Positions 12,408 through 24,443 of a stretch of 64,000 bases of DNA are shown piece after piece (position 1 is the first letter of the stretch; each line of letters begins with the position of its first letter). Where the stretch lies: NCBI GenBank assembly GCA_038503075.1, contig JBCAML010000001.1, positions 1,240,001 through 1,304,000 of the forward strand, read 5' to 3'. The notes under the pieces were generated by a model that searched no databases, was not told the DNA's origin, and worked only from the letters and a program-made list of their open reading frames with translations. Source of the stretch: Gyromitra esculenta (taxonomy: Eukaryota > Ascomycota > Pezizomycetes > Pezizales > Discinaceae). A program made the position numbers and the translations under genes.

Positions 12408-15131
12408 ATGCCTGGCGAAGTAATCGACCGGCCGAATCCTCCTCCCTCACGATCTCATCTACCACCCGCGCTCCTAGAGCTTGCCGTGAAGCTCGATATC
12501 AAAAATGTGCTCTCGCCCGAGGAGGTCAAATCGCTGCAGGAGTTCCGTCGAGCAGCAGACTACATCGCAGCATCTATGATCTTCCTGCGTGATAATGTTC
12601 TGCTTGAAAGAGACTTGAAGGCAGAAGATATCAAGCCCAGGATTCTGGGACACTGGGGAACATGTCCTGGGTTGACATTAGTGTATTCGCATCTGAACCG
12701 GATCATTGAGAAATGGGGTTCTGAGATGTTGTTTGTTATTGGACCTGGTAAGATCTTGGATGAATAAACTGTGGGAAGGTTTGGAGCTGATGTTTTTTTT
12801 TTGGATTATAGGGCATGGGGCACCGGCGATTCTTGCGACTTTGTGGTTAGAAGGGTCTTTAACACATTTTTATCCTGAGCAGTATTCTTTTGACAGACAA
12901 GGACTCGTTAATTTGATAACGAGTTTCTCAGCCCCCAGTGGATTCCCGAGCCATATCAATGCGCAGGTTCCAGGAAGTATTCACGAGGGTGGAGAACTTG
13001 GATATGCCCTAAGTGTTGCGTTTGGTGCAGTCATGGACAAGAAAGACCTTATCGTCCCCGTCGTGATTGGTGACGGAGAGGCCGAAACTGGGCCCACGGC
13101 TACGTACGTCAATCCCATAAATCCCCACCTAACAACTTTTAACACTACCAAATAGTGCTTGGCACGGCTACAAATACATCGATCCCGCCGAATCAGGTGC
13201 AGTCCTCCCCATCGTGCACATCAACGGCTTCAAAATCAGCGAGCGCACAATCTATGGATGCATGGACGACGAAGAACTCGTCGCTCTCTTCACCGGCTAC
13301 GGCTACCAAGCACGTTTTGTCGAGGACCTAGCCAACATCGACCATGACCTCGCCGCGTCAATGGACTGGGCAATCTCGCAAATCCAGCATATTCAAAAGG
13401 CCGCGCGATCCGGAAACCCCATCGTTAAGCCGCGCTGGCCGGTCCTCCTCATGCGCACACCGAAGGGCTGGGGCGCACCAAAGAAGGTTCATGGTGAGTT
13501 TGTCGAGGGGAGTTACCACTCACATCAAGTCCCGCTCCCAAAGGCCGCAAGCAGTAAGGAGGAACTGGGACAGCTGCAGGAGTGGTTGAAGCGGTACGAG
13601 CCGAGTACGCTGTTTAAAGACGATGGGACGCCGAACGATGAGATCATGAAGAGTATTCCTAGAGACGTAACTAAACGCATGGGCGTAATCAAAGAAGCAT
13701 TCTCAGGGTATAAGCCGTTGGATGTACCCTCATGGACTGAGATGGGTGTAGAGAAAGGCCAGCAAGTGAGTAACATGCAGGCAGTAGGAGGGTTTCTGGA
13801 TGAGTTGCTGCAGCGGAATCCGAGTGATATGAGGATATTCAGTCCGGATGAACTGGAGAGTAATAAATTGGATGCTGTGCTAAAGCACACGGGGAGGAAT
13901 TTCCAGTGGGATCAATATTCGAGGCAGCAGGGTGGACGAGTGATTGAGATTTTGAGCGAGCATACGTGCCAGGGTATGATGCAGGGATATACACTTACGG
14001 GAAGAACTGCGCTATTCCCGAGCTATGAGAGCTTTTTGGGCATTATCCATACGATGATGGTTCAGTACAGCAAATTTAGGAAAATAGTAGGAAGCCGGTA
14101 CTGTTACCGTCTAGGTTTAAAAATAGTACTAAAAATAGAATTGATAGGGTCGAGAAACAGTCTGGAGGAAAGACACCGCAAGCTTAAACTACCTCGAAAC
14201 CAGCACTTGGGCAAGACAAGAACACAATGGCCACTCCCACCAAAACCCCTCCTTCATCGGCGCTGTCCTCAACCTCAAGCCCTCTGCAGCACGCGTCTAT
14301 CTCCCTCCCGACGCTAACTGCTGTCTCTCCACCATTGCTCATATGCTGCGTTCTCGCAACTACACAAACCTCATGGTTGGTTCCAAGCAGCCCACGCCTG
14401 TGTGGCTCTCCCCTGAAGAAGCAGACGCACACTGTAAAGCTGGTGCTTCAGTATGGAAATTCGCATCCACAGATGAAGGTCTATCTCCCGACGTCGTCCT
14501 CTGCGGAATCGGCACGGAGGTCACCTTTGAGGTCATTGCGGCTGCAAGCTGGCTGAGGAAAAATGTACCAGAGATGAGGGTACGTGTGGTCAATGTGACT
14601 GATTTAATGATATTGAGTGCGGAGGGGACACACCCACATGCAATTGATGCGCTTGGATTTGAGGCTCTGTTTACGAAGGATCGGAATGTGCATTTCAACT
14701 ATCATGGGTACGTAACGGAGCTACGGGGACTTTTGTTTGGAAGAGAGGATTTGGAGAGGGTTACTATTGAGGGATATAGAGAGGAGGGCAGCACGACGAC
14801 ACCTTTTGACGTGGGTAGTTTCTTTTGTTTTGGAAAGAGGATTGTGTTTTGCTGATTATAGATATAGATGATGCTGCTGAACCATGTCTCGAGGTACCAT
14901 GTCGCTATGCAAGCGGTTCGGGGTGCGGCAAAGTGGAACGAAAAGGTCAGTACGAGGTTGATGGAGCTATTAGGAGAGCTACAGCATACTGTTGTAAAGC
15001 ACCAGGAGTATATTATAAAACATAAAGAAGGTATAGTTTATAGACTCTCGTCCCATTAGCTTTAGGTCGTTTGCTGATTGTGAGTATTTTCAGATCCGGA
15101 AGGGACATACGATTTACCGAGCTTTGAGTAA
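12408..15131 (+). CDS. xfp: Xylulose-5-phosphate/fructose-6-phosphate phosphoketolase, 808 aa
   Basis: This thiamine-diphosphate enzyme splits xylulose-5-P (or fructose-6-P) with phosphate into acetyl-phosphate plus an aldose phosphate; acetate kinase then makes acetate and ATP. Exons are 12408-12747, 12812-13103, 13156-14086, 14148-14810, 14868-15030 and 15094-15131 (introns 52-64 nt), exactly 809 codons with the stop. Phosphoketolase signatures are EGGELGYALS and VIGDGEAETGPTATAW (the second joins exons 2 and 3). Other landmarks are LGHWGTCPGL, FVIGPGHGAPA across intron 1, GRTALFPSYESF, YLETSTWARQEHNG just after intron 3, and the C-terminus EDPEGTYDLPSFE recovered by the last intron. MPGEV at 12408 is preferred over an in-frame ATG at 12339 because it has a good context (ACAAAAATG) and the extra residues do not resemble the family. 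The second acceptor of intron 4 (14867) was chosen because 14861 gives an immediate stop. Confidence 0.97.
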
Positions 15132-16456
15132 TTAGAGTAGGATATGGTAGGTGGAGTGGGTTTTGTGTGAATTTTTAGCAAAAGTAGGATAGCTTCCGAA
15201 TAACGAAATCATGGACCATCACTCGCATATTATAGAAGTACTACCCAGTTTTCGTTACTCGAGTAGACCGATGGAATCCAAATAAAAAGCCCCTACTTCA
15301 TGTCTTGGTAGTGGCTTTAAGATGTTAGGCTCTGATCTTGTACCTACCTCTATGAACCCGAAAACCTCATCCACGATTATTTTCTAGTTAGTGATAAACT
15401 ATTGGGAAGGTCAGAATTTGTCCTTCAGCCCGCGTCCGTAACTGAGATTAGAATCCCAAGTTTCTAGTACCAATATCGTACGGTGCATATAGTGCACGCG
15501 CTACTTAGGCATCATAGCACCGGCCATCAGTCGTCGCCTAGCCAGCGTCAGCTGACGATTTTTCTTAGAACCAACATCATCATCAAGCTAGGCTAACCAT
15601 CGAAGGAAACATCAAAATATCAAGGCAAATTTCAGGGTTAGCAGCTCTTTCTAAGCAAAAAGCCATCTACAAATCCAATTGCATCCAAGGGCTAATGGCC
15701 CAAGTTCAAAAACGGCTACGGTTCAAGGCCATCCAGATAGGTAATAAGGATTATCAAGAGGCTATCGGAGGAACAGGTTTGAAATGAAGTTCTATAGGAT
15801 ATCGTGAATTTGGTTCAGCTAAGTTGAAACAAAGGTCATATAAAGCTAACAGCAACCAGAAAAACTCATTGAAGTCAGTAGATAGATTCCTAAATCAACT
15901 CCACCAAATTCACCAAAAGGAAACTTGGTCATCGGGGGGTTATGGCTTTATTCTCGATATCCTATGGAGGAATCTACCTAATGTTTTTTTGGGATTGCAT
16001 CTACAGACAAGAATTACACCAGCCATCTTTGTGTGTGTATATGCCCACGGAAAAGGAATTCGGGTACATGCCGTGTTAACAAATGAAATCGATGAAATGA
16101 AGGCAACTAGTCTGCCCAAATGCCATCGACAAAGAAAACAGACACTCATACAAAATGAGAATGGGAAACAGAAGGTTCGCGGCATGGGGAGAGAATAGGA
16201 AGCCGCCGCACTTGCCGCATCAACAAGATGGAAAGTGAGAGGTAAGGATTAAGAAGCAAGAAGAATTAAGGGAATTGAGTAAGTTTCTGGGTAAAGGATT
16301 CATGGGATATTAGGGGCATGTGAGTACAGAAATTCGAAGGGGGGATCGAGAGCCCAGATTCAAACAAAAAACAGAAAGAAATAAACGGTCGCAATACAAC
16401 CCTCCGTACCAACACACCTCACCGAACTGTATGTGCTGCAATTCCCCTCAACCTAT
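15132..16456. other. Intergenic between two gene 3' ends
   Basis: This lies between convergent genes (phosphoketolase and the 596-aa protein). A 124-codon frame at 15824-16198 has no recognisable feature and no splice context, so I do not call it. Confidence 0.55.
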
Positions 16457-18247
16457 TCACCTAATAGCCCCGATCACACGGGCCGCTCCCTCCCTAGCCT
16501 GCTCAATTCGAACTCTAGTCGCTGCCGCTTTTCCCCTCCTCGTCTCCTGTGATCTCTTCTTCATCAGAGCCTCGTGCCTTCTAGTCTCCTGCACTCTCCT
16601 CCTCTCCAACGCTTCTTCCCTTCCCATCTCTTGCCCTCTCCCCCTTCCCAGGGCAGAACCCCTCTCCGCTGCCCCGGCGGATGAAAACGTAACCAGGGGT
16701 GCAAACGTGGCAATGGATGAGTGGCAATTAACAGCCTTCTCCATTAGCATCTTGACCTCGCTGAAGCAATTTAAAATAAACTTCGCAAATTCTCCCGCAA
16801 CTTGCGCATCAGCATCTTCGATAACCTCTTGGAAAAGTAGAAAACCCTCTGCACAGGTATTCCACATGGAACGACAATTCTGGTCGGCAGGAAGAAAACG
16901 GCTGAACCCCTCCATATACACCGCATAAAGAGTCTTCAGGGAAGTATTACACGCCTCCTTTGTCACATACTCCCGAAGCTGATTAGAACGTGAGAAGCGT
17001 GGAATATTATGTTCCCAACGCTCGCGAAACTGGAAGACAGTATTCTGCATCTCTAAGACAATGGTGACGGCAGTATCGACAAATGTCCTCATCGACAATA
17101 GAAGTGCGGAGGTGCTACTCGCGGCTGTGTTCACGGAGTCGATAAGAATCTGGATTTCTCTCCTAAAGACCTCCATCTGAGAGTACAGAGTAGCACGCTC
17201 TGTAATGTGTTTCAAAGACATCGATGAAATATCGTGGTTTAAGCCACAGCACATGCAGGACTGAGGGGAATCGAAGGTAGGAGCAGGCAAATCGGCCCAG
17301 GTTCCAATATTCGGGGAGTCAGACAGGAGGGTCCCACCAGATCGAGACAAACGAGACCCAGCCCACGACAGAATAGAACGAGAGGCTGTGACTGGGATTT
17401 CCGGGCGCATGTGTGCACCGCCAGGGTGGGTAGGACTATCAGCGACGGAGATAATCGCCGGACTCTCATCCATGTCTCTATACACGATGGTAGATGGACT
17501 AGTAGCGCGGGGCTCCCACTTCTCTGTAGCTCCGGCAGGTCTGGAGATCTTATTTTTGAACCTCCCGAAATTGTCCTTTACAGAACCAAATCCTTCAGGA
17601 TGGCCGAATGGATAACAGCTAGGAGGAGGAGTAGGAGGAACGTACTCCACAGCGTCACCGCAGAGGCTAGGAGGGGAGTAGCTGGCGGCGCTTGGGACAT
17701 CGAAATCCAGGAAGGAAGATCTCGGTCTATGAGGAGCGATGTGATCTTCCATGCATGGTTTGACTAAGATGGGAGTCGACGGGTTTTGCTCATCCAAATA
17801 GCCAGCATGCAAGTTGAATGGCACGGGTGAGAACCCAAGAACATATTTATCTGCACCAAGGTGTCCTCTCACGGGAATTTCTTGATCTTCTTGGTGTTGA
17901 GGTGTGGCGCTATACGTTACGGAAAAAAATCCTCCAACTTCTCCGTAGGTGAATCCCGCAGTCCGTGAATGCGGCGTACTAACAGATGTTTCGAGTCCCG
18001 TGCGTGGGTTCAGCGGGCATGGGCTCTTCTCGTCTGCGTTTGGGTTATTGTACAACCTAGGGGAGATGCTCTCGGCAGAAGAAGGGTTCGTTATTGAGTT
18101 CACCCTGATTCTTCGTATAGGAGTATGAGAGATGCGGACCACGTTTCGAGCCAGCGACATTCGAGAAAGGGCGCGCTGATCTTTGGGTATCTTGGAGCAG
18201 CGCTTAGAAGAAGGAACAGGCCAATGCGGGGAGTACGGTGAAGACAT
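16457..18247 (-). CDS. Uncharacterised 596-aa protein with a helical core and an Arg/Glu-rich tail
   Basis: A single 597-codon frame on the minus strand begins at ATG 18247. I do not recognise the family. The N-terminal 300 residues are low-complexity, rich in Ser, Pro and basic residues (SPHWPVPSSKRCSKIPKDQR, later PPTPPPSCYPFG), and look disordered. A CMCCGLNHDISSMSL motif at about residue 330 opens a helical region of roughly 200 residues with Trp/Phe-rich segments (FRERWEHNIPRFSRS, YMEGFSRFLPADQ, FLLFQEVIEDADAQ) that may be a folded domain. The C-terminus (about 530-596) is a degenerate repeat of REEALERRRVQETRRHEALM-like units, strongly charged and likely helical. There is no signal peptide or membrane helix. 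The length and absence of stops make chance unlikely. Confidence 0.7.
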   Translation of the reverse strand: MSSPYSPHWPVPSSKRCSKIPKDQRALSRMSLARNVVRISHTPIRRIRVNSITNPSSAESISPRLYNNPNADEKSPCPLNPRTGLETSVSTPHSRTAGFTYGEVGGFFSVTYSATPQHQEDQEIPVRGHLGADKYVLGFSPVPFNLHAGYLDEQNPSTPILVKPCMEDHIAPHRPRSSFLDFDVPSAASYSPPSLCGDAVEYVPPTPPPSCYPFGHPEGFGSVKDNFGRFKNKISRPAGATEKWEPRATSPSTIVYRDMDESPAIISVADSPTHPGGAHMRPEIPVTASRSILSWAGSRLSRSGGTLLSDSPNIGTWADLPAPTFDSPQSCMCCGLNHDISSMSLKHITERATLYSQMEVFRREIQILIDSVNTAASSTSALLLSMRTFVDTAVTIVLEMQNTVFQFRERWEHNIPRFSRSNQLREYVTKEACNTSLKTLYAVYMEGFSRFLPADQNCRSMWNTCAEGFLLFQEVIEDADAQVAGEFAKFILNCFSEVKMLMEKAVNCHSSIATFAPLVTFSSAGAAERGSALGRGRGQEMGREEALERRRVQETRRHEALMKKRSQETRRGKAAATRVRIEQAREGAARVIGAIR

Positions 18248-19780
18248 TTTTATTTTGTAGTGTTTTTCCTTCTTCTGCTGCTGTTGCTAAAGTTGTTGTG
18301 TGGACGGACTGTTTCTGAGCCAATAAGTTTGAGTAGGATGGCTTACGGTATCGTGGATGAAAACTTGTATTTAACGAAAAGATGGGTTTAGTAGGAAGAC
18401 AGCAGCAAATTGATCCTCTATCGAAGTCGACACCAGCAGGAAATATCGATAAAATATCGATAAAGCACGCAAGCTATCGAGAAACTCAGAGCAACAGCGA
18501 ACTCGGAGTGAAGACAGAAGGGAGTGAATGGGGAAGGGGAGGGGAGAAAAGACGGACAGATGTTTCAGATGAATTTATTCACTCTGAAACGGGGAATTAT
18601 ATATCGCAGGGGCCGCTTAGGGTTTCAATGTGGGTCTGTAGGATTGTCAGAAAGCATTCGATAGCTATGGGGCAAGCTGCCATTGAATGGCTGTTACAGC
18701 ACCTACCCACACCACAACACACTACTTATTTATTTATTTACTTAGTCAGGTTCCAGGCACACCTATTTTAAAAATCACCACAAATCAAAACAGCATTTTG
18801 GCGAATTCCTTAGGACTACAGTTTCTGTTTTTTGCCATTGTTTCACGAGCGCGATTTTCAATCATGGATGATCACTCGCTACTGAACCCACCTGCTAACA
18901 GCGCCTCTCTCGGTAATACCCTCTTGCCCACGGCAGACAGCATGCGCTCAGATTCATCAAAGATTTATAAAGATACGAGATCAAGATATTTAAAACTAGG
19001 TTCTTGCCTACATAAAACATTGGTTCAGTTTGAATTACGTTCAAAGGCTAAGTAAAAACAGCAGTAAACCTCATCGCAAAGGAGGACACAACCATTATTA
19101 TGTTAATAAATGCTGGGTGAGGATATACGTATGTATAATATGGCTAGGGCCAAATGTGTCAGCTATCGGGACTCTATAACACTAACCCAAGGAGTAAGAG
19201 AAAACAGTTTGACCTACTAGCCACATTGCCATGATAGGACAGCAACATTCCAGTTTTAGGATCTATTCAAGTTAGGATAGTAACATAGTGTGCTAAGTAC
19301 AAAACCAAACTATAGCGGTAAAGCTGACCTGGGTCCTCTGGGCTCCGCAGTGTGATCTCCATGCACAATGAATGGGAGGCCTGCGTGGGTCCAGCATGTC
19401 CATGCAAGGTGCACGGACCAGATAACGCCACCAGCACCGAGCCTCAGCCTTTAAATTCTCTTCAAACAGTAAAGTAGCGCGATCAATTCGAAATCCCTAA
19501 AAGATTGAAAATAAAAAGAAAGATCCAGACGTAGAAAATTCTACAAACTACAGAAGCTGCCGACACCCCCGAAAACCCCATCCAGCCAATCATAACGCCG
19601 TATTGGTAATCCCATGGCCGCTAACCGCAGTCTTGGCATCCATCACCACTTCAACGTTTCTCGCCGCTCGCCCGCCAACTCGAATCCCGTCGCCGCGACC
19701 AAGATCCCTTTATCAATCGTGCCTTCACGCTCCAATCTCCCCTCTGTTTCCCATCTCCTCCCGTCCACCTCTACAACACA
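18248..19780. other. Intergenic between divergent genes
   Basis: This is shared upstream flank of the 596-aa protein and NDUFS7. It includes a short (TTTA)n run at about 18725-18745. No coding frame is supported. Confidence 0.55.
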
Positions 19781-20793
19781 ATGCTTTCGACAACGCGTTC
19801 TCTTGGGCTGCGGCGTAAGACTGCCCCTCTCTGTGCCCCACCTTGCATTGCATCAAAAGCTAACATGATTGGCAGTGGCGCCCGTAAGGGTTCTGATTCC
19901 AGCGATTGCCACCCGTGGGATTTCGACCTCGAAGCCGGCCCCCGCAGGCGCGCTTAAGCCGGTTGCGAGAGATGCAAGCTCGATTGATAGGAGTAATCGA
20001 AGGGAGGTGCCATTGCCGAGTCAGGAGGTGAAGAAGGGTGCTATGGAATTTGCTTTGTTAGTATACCCTTCCCTTCAATGCGGACGGCATTGAAACTTTT
20101 TGGGGATTTGGTTGGGCTAGAGAAGGGAGGGTGTGGGTTGGATGATTGGGGAAAGGCGTGTGCGAGTATCGAAGAATGGAGTCGACATTACACTCCAGCT
20201 CCATGATGGCTGTAATTAGGAGCCTTGGGCAACGACGGAGGATGTAGTTATCCTTTACAATTACTAACACCCCACAGAACCACCATGGACCAAGTAACCA
20301 ACTGGGCCCGCCAAGGCTCTCTCTGGCCCATGACCTTCGGTCTCGCCTGCTGCGCCATCGAAATGATGCACCTTTCAACTCCCCGATACGATCAAGATCG
20401 TCTCGGTATAATTTTCCGTGCCTCGCCTCGTCAATCCGATGTCATGATAGTTGCTGGAACCCTTACCAACAAGATGGCCCCCGCCCTGCGCCAGGTATAC
20501 GACCAGATGCCAGATCCCAGATGGGTTATTTCTATGGGCAGTTGTGCGAACGGTGGTGGGTATTATCACTACAGCTATAGCGTAGTAAGAGGATGTGATC
20601 GAGTTGTACCCGTTGACGTTTATGTACCTGGGTGTCCGCCCACGAGTGAGGCGTTGATGTATGGGATTCTGCAGTTGCAGAAGAAGATGAGGCATACCAA
20701 GGTTGGTCTATCCTCCTTCTAATCAGTTTTTTTTTTAAGCACGAAGGATGTACTAATATGAAATAGATCACGAGGATGTGGTACCGTAAATAG
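19781..20793 (+). CDS. NDUFS7: NADH:ubiquinone oxidoreductase 20 kDa subunit (NDUFS7/PSST), mitochondrial, 221 aa
   Basis: This complex I subunit carries iron-sulphur cluster N2, the last electron carrier before ubiquinone, in the mitochondrial matrix arm. Exons are 19781-19814, 19876-20056, 20278-20701 and 20767-20793 (introns 61, 221 and 65 nt), 222 codons with the stop. The start gives [17 protein letters not shown], a basic, hydroxylated mitochondrial presequence ending near RGIST. The N2 ligands are present: Cys96 and Cys97 in [12 protein letters not shown], Cys161 in MGSCANGGG and Cys191 in [11 protein letters not shown]. The conserved tail ITRMWYRK comes from a 27-nt final exon. Intron 2 has a TACTAAC branch site near its end. 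The 221-nt second intron is long for this genome. Confidence 0.97.
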
Positions 20794-22596
20794 TGGCTCT
20801 TTAGTACATAGATTTTTCAGTGGTTTCGTTGGGTGCGTTGGGATTGTGGAAGAATATTATAGGGTGTACATTGCTTCAAGTCTTAAGACTTTTTTTTCTA
20901 AGTTAGTTCTTTTTTTCCTCCGGCGTAGGAATGTGAATATCAAAATATTGCACCAGGACAGCCGTGTTACCTCGCTACGTATATAAGGTTATATGTAGAT
21001 TATCATACGAGCCTCCACAAACAAAGCTCCCCCAACTACTCCGTGTCAGTATTCTAGATCCAGAACATTTAAAAACTTAATCCTATGGAGCGATACTACT
21101 GGTGCTCGTACCCCCGCGCCAGGCCACAGAATGCTTGAGATTAGATTAGATTAAAGCAGCCTCATCCCTATGCTGTGCGGCTGACCAGAAGGGTTCCCGA
21201 GCAGCCCTTGACATCATAGCTGCGGGCGGGTCGGACCAAAGCTCTCATCCCGTCACCCCATTTTTTTTCATTCCTCTTGCCCTTCGAAGTACAACCCCCG
21301 CACTCCCGAACCTCTCGATGTTGCGTACCCCCTACACCCTCTTCCTAAAGCACTCCTCTCCGAGCAGCATAATCTTCAATCGGCTTTAAGAAGTTTTCCT
21401 TTTTCCCCTCGTTTCAAAATTAAGTAAACTAGTTATCAAAACTCGTATATACTTTGAACTGAAGACTAATTCGACACCAGTTACATACATGGTATTCACA
21501 AAAAGATTTTTTTTCCAGTCTGATACTGCCCTCCGCACATGCCTTAGCAGTTTTCAAGTTTACGCCGTTCACGAGCACGTAGAGTATTGACAGTTCTGAT
21601 TGAGCTTCCGCCATTGCTGAGTGTTGGCTTAGGGGCCAATTCCACATATTCTAGATACACGTCGTTATATTATCCCTTCAACAGAGGTCACCTCCAGCTC
21701 TCTATTCGCTATTTGGCCCCAGGTATATGGATATGACTGCTTGTGATGGAGAGAAACTCGAGAAAGTATGGGCAAGTGATATCAATGTTTATTCGCATGG
21801 GGATCTTCATAGCGTACATTCGTTATCCAGACCGGGAATACAAGTTTTGTTTTCCAGCAAGCATCAATTGGGATGAGTTTGAATCCAAAACTATTTTTTT
21901 TTCGCCGAAGGTGAAGTATTTCCTAAGTATCTTCTACCCCAGAAATATCTTGTTCTTTGTTCTGATGTATCCTAGACAATTACGAATTCGACCTTGCATT
22001 AGATCAACCCAGACAAATATTCAATTCAAGATCTAGGATTAATTAGATCTACCGAAGAACCCTCTACCGTCACTACCCACACACCCGTCAGGTATACCAA
22101 AGGTCCATATATCAAAGGTCCAACTCTTAAAGTGTAAATTATATTTTCTGCCACCTAGCCTTTCTATAGTCGTTCCTACTCGACAAAAGCACCAAGCATT
22201 CAAAAAATACGATCAGACTGGTTACATGGGGCGTTGATATTGAGATCCCGTGACAGTGCAGGTAGGAAGATTTACAGCTAAATTTAAAACTAATATCACA
22301 ATTTCTATCAGAAGCCCATCCATCTACAACGATTCACCAGCGGAAGTTCTATCTCTTAGCAGCAGTCATTAGAGCAAACGCGTCTACCAGACTCCCAAGC
22401 GAGTGGCAACAAGAGATTACCCCTTTACTCTTAGGACGCAAATAACTCTAGCTTGAACGTTAAGTTTTACCTCTACGCAGACAACAGCGGTAATCCGCTT
22501 GCATCACAATAGACCATTCCAATTGACTGGCTAGCAGGATGAAAAAAGAAAATACTTCTCCCTTCGCGACTATTATCTTGTGGCAAGGCTCTACTC

Positions 22597-22728
22597 TACT
22601 CGTTAGCAAGAATACGAAGTAGAAAGCATGGGGGTGTGGCTTTGTATGGCACGGCATCGGGCACGAATCCCATATCATACAAAGCCACACACCCCCCGTT
22701 TTCTAGCGAGTATGCCTGATAACGAGTA
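22597..22728. mobile_element. Foldback/MITE-like element, copy 1 (related to 48248-48371)
   Basis: The two ends are inverted repeats of about 50 bp: the left arm begins TACTCGTTAGC and runs to GGGGGTGTGGCTTTGTATG; the right arm ends with the reverse complement GATAACGAGTA. The word GTGTGGCTTTGTATG is in both arms. Both ends are flanked by TA, as expected for Tc1/mariner-type insertion. There is no coding capacity. A second diverged copy lies at 48248-48371. Confidence 0.75.
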
Positions 22729-23885
22729 TACCGATTTCTAGTCAAGAGCGAAAATAAGAAAATTGAAGTCATCGATAATTTAAGAAGAACCAAATGGTTC
22801 TTAACCAGAGTTTTGTCCTAGATGAATCATCGTAAGATCAGCGAGACAGTTCAGTTATTTTTTAGTTATTGACTTGGTGAATTCTTGCAGCCCAGCATAA
22901 CACTGAAACTTCAGATAGCCGAAGCTTCTAGCTCGCCGAGACCAGACTCAGCCCTGTTTATTGTTCACCCAGGAATTAATACGAAGGACTATCATGTATC
23001 CCTTGACGATATATTTAAGATATTCAAGAAAGAATCTTCTGTCCCATGGCTAGGATAGACGCCTCCGGGAAACCTGAAATGAATAACTGCAGTGCCGACA
23101 GCTATTGGTTCTCCACGCCTATCGTGGGTTGAGAGAGTCATCTCGAATTGGCTTTAGTGGAGTAGATATCATTTCTATGTCATGAGCATCCGTAAATGGA
23201 AATATATGCTGGCAACTGAAACCGCATATGCAAGATCTTGCCACTTCACTTTAATACGAATTTTATTGGCTGCATTAACAGCGGCTATCGATCGCGAATA
23301 GTAACTTTCTTGACCTTTAATAATCCGGTAAGTCTTGATTCGATAGTAGCCTATCAACCTATGCATGACCTGCCCTGTGCTCTATTCTCGAAAGCATCGG
23401 GAACCGCACTCGGCCCTGGCCAGACAGATGCAAACGCAGGGGTTAGAATTTCTCCAATTCCTGCCTGCATATTCAGAAGACCAAAACAGACCAAGACGAT
23501 TGAGGTCCAAGCGCTTGGCGTACCCGGCTCCCGTCCATTGCCACACCCGAAACGTGCTAGCCCCACGGACACCAGCGATGGTGCCAACGGCCCGTGTCAA
23601 TCTCATCCCGATCCAATCATCTTGTAGCCCCAGGTTTTCCTCGGTTTCTTGCCTAATGAGGAAAATATGGGGATAAACCTCCGTCCCTGAGCCTGGTTAT
23701 GCGTTATTTATTATTTGGCGATCGTCCAGGGACTGTTTGCCTCAGCGGATTTGCCGTCTGGACGACGTCACCAATGGATAAAGGATATGGTGATGGCGAA
23801 CGTCATGTCTGTGCACACTCTTTTCTTGTCATTGAGGTAAATTTGACATCATCCCTCCGCGGTATTGCAAAGCTCAATGGAAGTG

Positions 23886-23893
23886 TATATAAA
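23886..23893 (+). promoter_or_regulatory. TATA box of the Con-6 gene
   Basis: TATATAAA lies 115 bp upstream of the Con-6 start codon, followed by a pyrimidine/A-rich leader with no intervening ATG until the gene start. Confidence 0.55.
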
Positions 23894-24007
23894 CTGCGGA
23901 TAACTACTTTCTTTAAGCTCCATCTCTACAATTCAATCCACTCAACAAGCACATCTCTCTATAACCCTTAAAGCCGTAACTACAAACAGCACAAACCAAA
24001 AACCATA

Positions 24008-24443
24008 ATGGACTCTGCTAGCGACCAAAAGAACACCGGTAACGTCATTGGCGGACACAAGGCCAATCTCCACAATCCGAGTTAGTATTTCCCAACGCTG
24101 TCTTCTCCCTTTCCATCTTCAGTTGTTAAAACCCGGGCGGGGAACAGACACCTCTCAAGAATCCAAAGAGCATTCCAAGCGTGTCCTCGAGGAAATCGGC
24201 ACCGAGACGAAGAGCAGCAGCCAAGGTAGCTACAGCAGCGGCAATACCGGTACTACCTCTACCGATATCGAGGGAAAGAATCCCAATAACGTTGCCCGTG
24301 GATACAAAGCGTATGCTCCCCTGAGCAACCAACCAAGACGAGATCATATACTAATTAATCATAGTGCGTTGAGCAACCCGAACGTTTCTGAGGAGGCCAA
24401 AGAACGTGCCGAAGAGAAGCTGGAGCAGATGGGAGCGCAATAA
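24008..24443 (+). CDS. con-6: Conidiation-specific protein 6 family (Con-6), 104 aa
   Basis: Con-6 family proteins accumulate in conidia and stressed cells; their molecular function is unknown. Exons are 24008-24080, 24148-24310 and 24365-24443 (introns 67 and 54 nt), 105 codons with the stop. The protein has the two diagnostic repeats: NVIGGHKANLHNPNTSQESK at about residues 12-31 followed by KRVLEEIG, and NVARGYKAALSNPNVSEEAK at about residues 71-90 followed by KLEQMGAQ. Each repeat is cut by an intron at nearly the same place (inside or just before the NPN motif), as expected if the repeats arose by duplication. The Ser/Gly/Thr-rich linker SSSQGSYSSGNTGTTST separates them. A TATA box is at 23886-23893. 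Copy number and length fit the family. Confidence 0.93.

Larger units (their letters stand above)
20794..24007. other. Intergenic with one MITE-like element
   Basis: No supported gene. It contains the foldback element at 22597-22728. At about 23380-23640 there is a GC-richer island with overlapping open frames in several phases; none has a recognisable domain. A frame at 21743-22036 is hydrophobic and basic but unrecognised. Confidence 0.55.

Noticed and set aside
14184..14698. Several overlapping frames within the phosphoketolase region on both strands
   Set aside because: The spliced phosphoketolase frame explains the sequence exactly; the others are shadows.
15824..16198. A 124-codon plus-strand frame
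   Set aside because: No domain and no signs of a transcript. It is overlapped by an equally long antisense frame.
23238..23676. GC-richer island with open frames in several phases
   Set aside because: No phase is clearly protein-like and I could not relate it to any family. It may be a decayed gene, but that is not supportable.
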